Origin: CAITYL01 sp041651315
GTDB taxonomy: Bacteria; Verrucomicrobiota; Lentisphaeria; Oligosphaerales; CAITYL01
Direction: 5' to 3'
DNA length: 10,809 nt
NCBI GenBank assembly: GCA_041651315.1
Contig: JBAZJM010000153.1
Coordinates: forward strand, 1 to 10,809
Below the pieces are notes generated by a model, which saw only the letters and a program-made list of their open reading frames with translations, was not told the origin of the DNA and did no database searches. Made by a program: the position numbers and the translations under genes. Of this stretch, positions 5,528 to 10,809 are shown one piece after another; position 1 is the first letter of the stretch; every line of letters starts with the position of its first letter.

Positions 5528-6376
5528 TCAGATCCGGCAGGTGCGGATGTCGGTGATGATGATGCCCTTGGCGCCCAGGGCGGCGAGGGCGTCGAGGATG
5601 GCATTGACCTGCTGGCGCTTGGCCATGGCCTTGACCGCCACCCAGGCGGGGTCGGAGAGCGGGGCGATGGTCGGCGAGGCGAGCCCGGGGGTCACCTTGC
5701 AGGCCGGTTCCAGGGCGGTGCGCGGCACGTCGTACTCGACCATCACGTAGTCGCGCGCCACCACGATGCCGCGCAGCCGTTCCAGGAAGCGGGCGATGGC
5801 CGGTTCACGGGCCGCCGCGGGGTCGCGGCCGATGACCACGGCCTCCGAGTTCAGCACCGGCTCGCCGACGATCTTCAGGCCGGCCTGCTCGAGGGTGCGC
5901 CCGGACTGCACCACATCGGCCACCGCATCGGCCACGCCGAGGCGGACGGAGATTTCCACCGCGCCGTCCAGCCGCACGGTTTCGGCGGTCAGGCCGCGCC
6001 GCCGCAGGTCCTGGGCCACCAGATTCGGGTAGGAGGTGGCGATGCGCAGGCCGCCGAAGCGCTCGGGGGTGAGGGAACTGTCGCGCGGCACGGCGTAGCG
6101 GAACACCGAGCGGCCGAAGCCGAGCGGCAGCAGTTCCGTCACCCCGGAGCCGCTGTCCTGGGCCAGGTCGCGGCCGGTGATGCCGACCGGCAGCACGCCG
6201 CCGTGGACGTAGACGGGGATGTCGCGGGGGCGCAGGAAGAAGAACTCGACGCCGTTGTCCGGGTCCAGCGCCACCAGTTCCTTCTCGTCGCGCCGGCAGG
6301 CGTAGCCGGCGGCGCGCACCAGGCCCACCGCCTCTTCCGACAACGAGCCTTTGTTCGGCAGGGCAATCTGCAGCAT
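5528..6376 (-). CDS. hisG: ATP phosphoribosyltransferase, long form
   Basis: First enzyme of histidine biosynthesis, which joins ATP and PRPP to form phosphoribosyl-ATP. 282 residues, the length of the long (HisG-L) form that needs no HisZ. The N-terminus has LQIALPNKGSLSEEA (2-16) and DIPVYVHGGVLPVGITGRD (52-70). The PRPP-binding segment lies around DGAVEISVRLGVADAVADVV (138-157). The C-terminal ACT-like regulatory domain contains KVTPGLASPTIAPLSDPAW (about 227-245), the site of histidine feedback inhibition in this family. ATG 6376 is supported by AGGAG 8 bases upstream. It lies 178 bases after hisE with a palindrome between them. The next his gene downstream, hisC, is about 5.2 kb away, behind a plus-strand block. 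Confidence 0.96.
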   Translation of the reverse strand: MLQIALPNKGSLSEEAVGLVRAAGYACRRDEKELVALDPDNGVEFFFLRPRDIPVYVHGGVLPVGITGRDLAQDSGSGVTELLPLGFGRSVFRYAVPRDSSLTPERFGGLRIATSYPNLVAQDLRRRGLTAETVRLDGAVEISVRLGVADAVADVVQSGRTLEQAGLKIVGEPVLNSEAVVIGRDPAAAREPAIARFLERLRGIVVARDYVMVEYDVPRTALEPACKVTPGLASPTIAPLSDPAWVAVKAMAKRQQVNAILDALAALGAKGIIITDIRTCRI

Positions 6377-6436
6377 GGGGTGAACTCCTCAGCTCAGCCG
6401 CTCAACTTCTTTACCACGAAAACACACGGTGCCACG

Positions 6437-6491
6437 GTAGCCGCGGTTGTGCCAGCCGTGCATGCGGGGCGCCTGGCACAGGCGCCGCTAC
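6437..6491. repeat. REP-like imperfect palindrome between hisE and hisG
   Basis: The first 18 bases (6437-6454) pair with the last 18 (6474-6491) at 15 of 18 positions, plus one G-T, around a 19-base centre. The 3' half can alternatively form a perfect 8-bp hairpin with loop GCA (GGCGCCTG/CAGGCGCC, 6468-6486). A preceding ACCACGAAAACACACGG (6412-6428) resembles phrases often seen in intergenic DNA of PVC and proteobacterial genomes. Within a hisE-hisG transcript it could slow decay or reduce read-through. Confidence 0.6.
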
Positions 6492-6554
6492 AGCAAAAAC
6501 CATCTCCAGCGAGGGGTAAAATGTCATCAAGAAACATTCGGCCCTGGCGTGTTC

Positions 6555-6818
6555 TCAAAGGTGCTTGTAGACGTCGTCCAGCTCCAGGCCGCAGGCGAGC
6601 ATCATGACCTGGGCGTGGTAGAGCAGTTGGGAGATCTCTTCCGCGGCCTTCTCGCGCCCCTCGTATTCCGCCGCCATCCAGACTTCGGCCGCCTCTTCGA
6701 CGACCTTTTTGCCGACGGCATGCTTGCCCTTGGCCAGCAGGGCGCAGGTGCCGGAGCCGGGGTCGTTCCGGGCCGCCTTGGCCTGCAGTTCGGCGAACAG
6801 CTGTTCGAACGTCTTCAT
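6555..6818 (-). CDS. hisE: Phosphoribosyl-ATP pyrophosphatase
   Basis: 87 residues, the normal size of a stand-alone HisE. It removes pyrophosphate from phosphoribosyl-ATP, the second step of histidine biosynthesis. The metal-binding helices of this MazG-like all-alpha fold are visible: KKVVEEAAEVWMAA (37-50) and REKAAEEISQLLYHAQVMM (55-73). ATG 6818 is set by GGGAGA just upstream; an extended frame to 6872 would start inside the terminator hairpin and is not preferred. HisI, often fused to HisE, is not attached here. The gene lies downstream of tRNA-Leu and upstream of hisG, all on the minus strand. Confidence 0.95.
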   Translation of the reverse strand: MKTFEQLFAELQAKAARNDPGSGTCALLAKGKHAVGKKVVEEAAEVWMAAEYEGREKAAEEISQLLYHAQVMMLACGLELDDVYKHL

Positions 6819-6842
6819 GGCTGTCTCCCGTTGAAACACAAA

Positions 6843-6866
6843 CGCCCGCGGCGCAGGCCGCGGGCG
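6843..6866 (-). terminator. Rho-independent terminator after tRNA-Leu
   Basis: A perfect 9-bp GC-rich stem (CGCCCGCGG/CCGCGGGCG) with a 6-base loop, followed on the minus strand by TTTGTGTTTC. It lies 27 bases after the tRNA 3' end and just before the hisE ribosome site, so it should separate tRNA from his transcription or act as an attenuating element. Confidence 0.75.
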
Positions 6867-6893
6867 GTTCATGCTTTAACCGGTTCTGACGAA

Positions 6894-6980
<87 letters not shown>

Positions 6981-6996
6981 GTCAAAACCGAGAAGA

Positions 6997-7024
6997 ACTA
7001 TACCACGGAGTTGGCCGCCGTCAA
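6997..7024 (-). promoter_or_regulatory. Promoter of tRNA-Leu
   Basis: On the minus strand TTGACG (7024-7019, 5/6) and TATAGT (7002-6997, 5/6) are 16 bases apart. The predicted start is near 6990, about ten bases before the mature tRNA, as usual for a tRNA gene. Confidence 0.7.
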
Positions 7025-7055
7025 GCGGTATCGGAATCGGAAAGAGCAATCCGCA

Positions 7056-7284
7056 GGTACGCGGCGAATCGCGGCGTACCTACGGCACGCCATCTTTTAA
7101 TTTCCCGAAACAGGGGCTGAAGCCCCTGCCTATTTTCATTCAGTCCCTCCGGGACGAAGCAGCTCCATCCCCCCCCCGTACTTATGCCCAGGCCAGACAC
7201 GCTAAAGCGTGAACTCAAACGACCGGCGCCCCGGGTTTGAGTCCAGCCTTCAATCATGGGCTGGCAGCCCTCGTGCCACGGGCT
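7056..7284. repeat. Cluster of unrelated small hairpins, no gene
   Basis: The gap between the tRNA promoter and the HEAT-protein gene has at least six separate inverted repeats: GGTACGC/GCGTACC (7056-7080), CAGGGGC-TGAA-GCCCCTG (7111-7128), GTCCC-TCC-GGGAC (7143-7155), CACGCT-AA-AGCGTG (7198-7211), ACTCAAAC/GTTTGAGT (7213-7242) and GGGCT-GGC-AGCCC (7258-7270). AGCCC (7266-7270) can also pair with GGGCT (7280-7284), directly after the HEAT-gene stop, as a terminator-like stem on the minus strand. A run of nine C lies at 7169-7177. These look like dispersed REP-type elements laid end to end. Confidence 0.6.
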
Positions 7285-8313
7285 TCATTTTTCGGCCAGG
7301 TTGGCCAGCGCCTGGGCGGCGGCATCGCGGAGATCGGCGGCAGTGCCGCTCATGGTGCCGCCGGCCAGGGTTTCCAGCAGGGGGCGGGCATCCGGGTTGT
7401 CGACCCGTGCCAGCGCCTCGCACAGCTGCTGGCGGGCCTCGGGGCTGAGGCTGGCGCCGGAGACGGCGGTCAGGGCGGCCACCGCGTCGGGGGTGCCGAT
7501 CACGCCCAAGGTGTCCCACAGCGCCCGGGCCAGGGTGTCGGGGGCGGTGGTCCGTTCCAGGGCCAGGCGCGTCAGTTCCCCGGTCAATTCGGGATCCTGC
7601 GCGTGGCGCAGGGTGTCCGTCAGCGCTTGGCGGGTGGCATCGTCCTTGGCCGCGTCATAATGCCGGACCAGCTCCTCCAGCAAAGCGGCATCGGCTTCCC
7701 GGGCCAGGGCGCGTTGGGCGGCGTCGCGCACCGGTTCGGTGGCGGCCGGGTCGAGAATCCGTTCCAGCAGCAGCTCGCGTGAGGCGGTTGCCGGTGTCTG
7801 ATCGGCCAGGATGGCGGCCAGTTCCCAGGCCGCCGGCGAATCGGCGGGGAGGGTGGCCAAATGGTCAAACAGGGTGGCCAGGGCCTGCGGGGTGCCGATG
7901 GCCGCCAGCGCCCGTGCCGCCCAGTGTGCGGTGGCCGGATCGGCACGGTCCAGCCAGCCGGCCAGGGTGGCGAGGTGGCGGTCGCCGGTGGCGGCCAGCC
8001 GGCGCAGAGCCTGCTCGGCCGCTTCCGGATCGTTGCCCGGCTGGATGGCCGCCAGCAACCCGGCAACCGGATCCGCCGCGGCGGCCGGGGCTGCGGCACC
8101 GGCGGGGGCGCCGGCCTGGCCGGACATGGTCTTGCCGCTTGCGGCGGGGGGCGGGGAACGGCGGCCATGCCCTTGGGGGGCGGCCGGGGACGCCTCGTCG
8201 CGGCAACCGGCGTCCAGCAGGCAGAACAGTAACGCTCCGGCCGCCAGGGCCGTCATCGCGCGGATGACGGCCAGCCGGCGGCGGGAGCCCGTCCTCAGGC
8301 TTGCTTGTGGCAT
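7285..8313 (-). CDS. Exported HEAT-repeat-like protein (possible lipoprotein)
   Basis: 342 residues. The N-terminus has a basic stretch (GSRRRLAVIRA), a hydrophobic core (20-33) and Cys37 in LLDAGC, which may be a lipobox, though Asp at -3 is unusual. A Pro/Ala/Gly-rich linker follows (about 40-82). Residues 83-340 are helical pairs of the HEAT/PBS-lyase kind, for example AHWAARALAAIGTPQALATL (129-148), VRDAAQRALAREADAALLEE (195-214) and LWDTLGVIGTPDAVAALTAV (265-284). Such repeats bind partner proteins; no enzymatic motif is visible. ATG 8313 has no clear ribosome site; ATG at codon 20 is an alternative. It starts 35 bases after the CARDB gene and probably shares its operon. Function unknown. 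Confidence 0.75.
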   Translation of the reverse strand: MPQASLRTGSRRRLAVIRAMTALAAGALLFCLLDAGCRDEASPAAPQGHGRRSPPPAASGKTMSGQAGAPAGAAAPAAAADPVAGLLAAIQPGNDPEAAEQALRRLAATGDRHLATLAGWLDRADPATAHWAARALAAIGTPQALATLFDHLATLPADSPAAWELAAILADQTPATASRELLLERILDPAATEPVRDAAQRALAREADAALLEELVRHYDAAKDDATRQALTDTLRHAQDPELTGELTRLALERTTAPDTLARALWDTLGVIGTPDAVAALTAVSGASLSPEARQQLCEALARVDNPDARPLLETLAGGTMSGTAADLRDAAAQALANLAEK

Positions 8314-8348
8314 GGTTTGGCGAGGGCGGCTGACGCTTTCCTGCCGGT

Positions 8349-9758
8349 TCAGCCCGGACAGGGGGTGTAGGGGACGGTGGCCGCGTTGTTGGTCTCGTCG
8401 ACTTCCGGCACGGTCTTGCGGGCGTCAATCTCCGCGCGGAACAGCAGTTCGCCCGCCGTGCTGCCGGCGGCGAGCCGGGTGATGGTCACCTTCTTGGTCA
8501 TGCCGGCGGAGATGGTGCTGACCTTGACGCTCTTGGTCGCCGTCCGTCCGTCCACGTAATTGGTCCACACGTCCAAGTAGCCGGCCGCGGCCCGGCCGCC
8601 GTTGTTTTTAATCGTCACATAGGCCGTGTAGGTTCCCCCGCAAACCGGCGCCGCCGGGCTGAAGGTGATTGAAAGGATCGAGAATTCCGGCCGGGCCTGG
8701 ACGGTGTAGCTGGCGGTCTTTTTGTTGTTGGTCACCACGGTCTCGTTGGCGACGTCGGAGATGGTGGCGGTGGCGGTCTGCCGGCCGGCCAGCTGGCCGG
8801 GCACGTCGGTGAACACCACGGTGGTGACGCCCTTGGTGGCCGCCAAGGCCGGCAGGGTTTGGCTCAGGGGGGGGGCACCGACAGCGGGAACCAGGGTCAG
8901 CAGGCCGCCGGCGGCGGCGGCACCCCGGCCTTTGTTCTTGACGGTGGCCGTCACGGTGAGCGGCGCGGCGTCATAGGGCTTGGTCGGGGTGACGGTCAGC
9001 TTGGTCACGTACAGGTCCGGCGGCGGCAGGGCCGTCAGCGTGTAGCCGGCGGTCTTGCTGTTGTTGGCGAGCACGGTTTCGCCGGTGACCCCGGAAAGGG
9101 TGGCGGTCAGGACCTTGGCCCCGACAACCGTCTGGCCGGGCACGGTCACGGTTACCGTGGCGGTGCTGCCCTTGGCGATCGCCGGCAACGCCTGGGTCAC
9201 CAGGTCGGTGCCGCTGGCGCCGGCGAACGGCGCCACGGTCAGGGTGCCGCCCGTGCTGGCGCCGGTGCCCTGGTTCTTGAGGGTCGCTTTGACGGTGAAC
9301 GCCGCCCCCACGTAGGGTTTTGTCGTGCTCACGGTCAGGGCGGTGAAATAGAGGTCCGGCGGCGGCCCGGCGGCGGCCACGGTGACGGCCAGGGGGGTGG
9401 CCGTGGTGCTGGTGCCACCGGTGCTGTCGACCGCCGCGGCGTACAGGGTGTAGCCGCCGGTGGCGACATTCGGCCAGCTGAAGTCATACAGCGTGGAGTC
9501 GCCAGGGCGGACCGTAGCCTGGCCCAGCAGGATTCCCGTCGAATTGGGGTTGCCATTGTAAACGGCCACCGATGAGACGGTGACGGTGTCGATCATCGGC
9601 ACCACGCGGACCACCACCGGCACGGTGGCCGGCGCGGTGAAGCTGCCGCTGAGCGGCTCGAACGTCACCGTGGTCAGCCCCGGCAATCCGGGCACGGCCC
9701 ACGCCGTTCCAATTGCCGCCAATAAACACACCAAGCCGATTCCAGGGATCCGTTTCAT
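8349..9758 (-). CDS. Secreted protein with three CARDB domains
   Basis: 469 residues. A signal peptide (1-21, ending AWA) is followed by an Ig-like beta domain (about 26-128) and three CARDB repeats of about 110 residues each, which begin PDLYFTALTV (134), PDLYVTKLTV (247) and PEFSILSITF (357). Each has a KNxGxG turn, and near its end a conserved E-NN segment: ETVLANNSKT, ETVVTNNKKT, PEVDETNNAAT. CARDB domains are cell-adhesion-related beta sandwiches found in surface proteins of bacteria and archaea. Two late cysteines (373, 467) could form a disulfide. No C-terminal anchor or sorting signal is visible, so it is probably periplasmic or released. ATG 9758 has AGGTG 7 bases upstream. It is probably cotranscribed with the HEAT-repeat gene downstream. 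Confidence 0.87.
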   Translation of the reverse strand: MKRIPGIGLVCLLAAIGTAWAVPGLPGLTTVTFEPLSGSFTAPATVPVVVRVVPMIDTVTVSSVAVYNGNPNSTGILLGQATVRPGDSTLYDFSWPNVATGGYTLYAAAVDSTGGTSTTATPLAVTVAAAGPPPDLYFTALTVSTTKPYVGAAFTVKATLKNQGTGASTGGTLTVAPFAGASGTDLVTQALPAIAKGSTATVTVTVPGQTVVGAKVLTATLSGVTGETVLANNSKTAGYTLTALPPPDLYVTKLTVTPTKPYDAAPLTVTATVKNKGRGAAAAGGLLTLVPAVGAPPLSQTLPALAATKGVTTVVFTDVPGQLAGRQTATATISDVANETVVTNNKKTASYTVQARPEFSILSITFSPAAPVCGGTYTAYVTIKNNGGRAAAGYLDVWTNYVDGRTATKSVKVSTISAGMTKKVTITRLAAGSTAGELLFRAEIDARKTVPEVDETNNAATVPYTPCPG

Positions 9759-9790
9759 GGGCGTACACCTTAGTTGTGGAAAACGCTATT

Positions 9791-9819
9791 ACTATAGCCC
9801 CAAGGGCCTTGTTTCGCAA
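9791..9819 (-). promoter_or_regulatory. Promoter of the CARDB-HEAT operon
   Basis: On the minus strand TTGCGA (9819-9814, 4/6) and TATAGT (9796-9791, 5/6) are 17 bases apart. This predicts transcription from about 9784 and a leader of about 25 bases before ATG 9758. Confidence 0.6.
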
Positions 9820-9938
9820 ATTTTAGAAAACAATTCCCATTCGCACTACCGTCCCCGGCGCACGCACGCCCAGTCTCCCCGCTGCCCTCCCCGCATTCAG
9901 GACGGGGAAAGCATTTTCTGTGCCAGGCCGGCGGCCGG

Positions 9939-10598
9939 TCAGAACCCGATCACACTGCTCTTGGCGTTCTTGCGGATTTCCTTCTCATCGGACCATTCCA
10001 GGATGCCGGTGCGCAGGTTTTTCAGGTTCAGGGTGAACTTGTAGTAGACATCGGTGACGCGGCCGGCCGACTGGGTGATCTCGGAGAAGTTGCCGGTCAG
10101 GATGTACTCGGCGGCTTCCTGCTGGCCGAAGGCGACGGCCTTGTTCGGATCGGTGAGGCCGCCCGAGTTTTGGGCCTGGAGTTCGGCGACCGTCTCCTGG
10201 TCGGTGGTGCGGTCGGTGAAGCGGAACTTGCCGGAGCGCAGCAGTTTGGTGCGGATGGTGTCGGTGATCGACTCGGTGTCAACGTGCTGCATGGTCTTGT
10301 TCTTGATCCGCTCGACCTGGATGATTGGGCGGCGGCTGGCGGTCATCTCCATCACCGGCGGGAAGGTCAGCATCGAGTCGACCATCTTGCCGGCAATCAT
10401 CTGCAGGTCGGTGGAGCTGAATCCGGTGGTCACGCTCTGCACCGCGGTGGCGTCGCCGTAGCTGACGACGGGGGTGGTGGCGCAACCGCTGGCGAGCAGC
10501 GCGGCGCCACTGGCGGCGGCCGCCGCCAGCAGGGAGGAACGGAAAGACGGGAGGACGGAAGAACGGAAAGACGGAAGAATGGAAAAACGGAAATCCAT
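9939..10598 (-). CDS. lpoB: LpoB-like lipoprotein, penicillin-binding protein activator
   Basis: 219 residues. LpoB proteins sit in the outer membrane and activate class A penicillin-binding proteins for peptidoglycan synthesis. The signal sequence ends LLASGC (Cys39). The LpoB domain is clear: FSSTDLQMIAGKMVDSML (60-77), RRPIIQVERIKNKTMQHVDT (89-108), ITDTIRTKLLRSGKFRFTDR (111-130), AAEYILTGNFSEI (162-174) and YKFTLNLKNLRTGILEWSDE (186-205). ATG 10598 is supported by AAAGGA 7 bases upstream. The signal peptide n-region is unusual: it contains two 8-residue repeats (SFRSS at 10-14 and 18-22) encoded by a DNA minisatellite. A ycfL-like gene ends 140 bases upstream on the same strand, as near lpoB in enterobacteria. 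Orthology with E. coli LpoB is by family only. Confidence 0.88.
   Translation of the reverse strand: MDFRFSILPSFRSSVLPSFRSSLLAAAAASGAALLASGCATTPVVSYGDATAVQSVTTGFSSTDLQMIAGKMVDSMLTFPPVMEMTASRRPIIQVERIKNKTMQHVDTESITDTIRTKLLRSGKFRFTDRTTDQETVAELQAQNSGGLTDPNKAVAFGQQEAAEYILTGNFSEITQSAGRVTDVYYKFTLNLKNLRTGILEWSDEKEIRKNAKSSVIGF
10537..10592. repeat. 24-base minisatellite inside the lpoB signal-peptide codons
   Basis: GAACGGAAAGACGG occurs at 10537-10550 and again at 10561-10574, a 24-base period, with weaker ACGGAA units continuing to about 10592. The period is a multiple of three and keeps the reading frame. Confidence 0.7.
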
Positions 10599-10654
10599 GG
10601 TGTGATCCTTTCGGAGGGGTTGGGTTTGGCGTTGGATTGGACGGGTGCGGTTTG

Positions 10655-10676
10655 GGGCGGGAACGGGGACCCGCCC
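10655..10676. other. Hairpin upstream of lpoB
   Basis: GGGCGGG (10655-10661) pairs with CCCGCCC (10670-10676) across an 8-base loop in the gap between the ycfL-like gene and lpoB. No T-run follows on the minus strand, so it may be a terminator, processing site or part of the leader. Confidence 0.4.
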
Positions 10677-10683
10677 TCACCGC

Positions 10684-10726
10684 CTACAGTCTAACAGCCT
10701 ACAGTCTACAGTCTACAGTCTACAGT
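10684..10726. repeat. CTACAGT heptamer tandem repeat
   Basis: One CTACAGT (10684-10690), one variant unit CTAACAGC (10691-10698) and four perfect consecutive CTACAGT units (10699-10726). It lies between the ycfL-like gene and lpoB. The unit is not a multiple of three and the stretch is non-coding. Confidence 0.85.
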
Positions 10727-10738
10727 CTAGTGCGAAGC

Positions 10739-10809
10739 TTACAGGGCGCGGATGTTGACGCGGAATTCGCGCACGCCGGGGTTGGGCGCGGTGGCGCCGA
10801 TGGTTTTGG
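10739..10809 (-). CDS. C-terminal end of a probable YcfL (DUF1425)-type protein
   Basis: Only the last 22 codons are in the window, ending in VREFRVNIRAL and a TAA at 10739-10741. The pattern KTIGATAPNPGVREFRVNIR resembles the C-terminal strand pair of YcfL/DUF1425 lipoproteins, and YcfL is encoded next to LpoB in enterobacteria. With so few residues the family call rests partly on the neighbour; that a coding sequence ends here is more certain than which one. Confidence 0.5.
   Translation of the reverse strand, partial: KTIGATAPNPGVREFRVNIRAL

Noticed and set aside
5384..6607. 407-codon plus-strand open frame rich in His, Gly and Ala
   Set aside because: It is the antisense shadow of hisG, whose translation matches the family from end to end, and it has no recognisable domain.
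8859..9575. 238-codon plus-strand Gly-rich open frame
   Set aside because: Antisense of the CARDB repeats; the Gly/Arg richness is a product of GC-rich Thr/Ala/Pro codons.
10684..10726. CRISPR array
   Set aside because: The units are 7 bases and directly adjacent with no spacers; no cas genes are present.

Overview
The window looks like chromosomal DNA from a high-GC, Gram-negative-type bacterium, most likely of the PVC superphylum (Kiritimatiellota, Lentisphaerota or Verrucomicrobiota). The reasons are a PEP-CTERM-sorted protein, an MtaA-like UroD-family protein, a DUF2959 lipoprotein, an LpoB/YcfL-type lipoprotein pair, exported CARDB and HEAT-type proteins, and many short intergenic hairpins and text-like tandem repeats. 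The phylum is an inference; nothing in the window proves it.

Layout. (1) Bases 1-292, minus: the N-terminal third of histidinol-phosphate aminotransferase (hisC). (2) 293-899: gene-poor DNA that holds the frameshifted relic of a pectate-lyase-type beta-helix gene. (3) 900-5481: five plus-strand genes, in order a UroD/MtaA-type protein, a DUF2959 lipoprotein, a PTPS/QueD-like protein with an added zinc ribbon, the ATP-pyrophosphatase half of GMP synthase, and a PEP-CTERM protein. Between the second and third lies a 343-base imperfect inverted repeat (2754-3096). (4) 5528-6980, minus: tRNA-Leu(CAG), a terminator, hisE, a REP-like palindrome and long-form hisG. (5) 6981-7284: the tRNA promoter followed by a string of unrelated small hairpins. 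(6) 7285-9758, minus: a probable two-gene operon for an exported CARDB-repeat protein and a HEAT-repeat protein, with a good sigma-70-type promoter. (7) 9939-10809, minus: an lpoB-like lipoprotein gene preceded by the 3' end of a probable ycfL-like gene, with a heptamer tandem repeat between them.

How the genes fit together. The minus-strand genes hisE, hisG and hisC belong to histidine biosynthesis, but hisG and hisC are separated by about 5.2 kb of opposite-strand DNA that is less GC-rich in sampled lines (50-60% in three 60-base lines inside the block against 73-75% in two hisG lines). LpoB-type proteins activate class A penicillin-binding proteins from the outer membrane, and the YcfL-like neighbour matches the gene order around lpoB in enterobacteria. 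The -10 hexamer TATAGT recurs in the best promoters found (tRNA-Leu, PTPS-like gene, CARDB gene).

I did not find a clear new multi-gene system. The items most worth a second look are the PTPS-like zinc-ribbon protein that lacks the catalytic cysteine, the long inverted repeat just upstream of its promoter, the glutaminase-less GMP synthase, and the split his cluster with its pectate-lyase relic.
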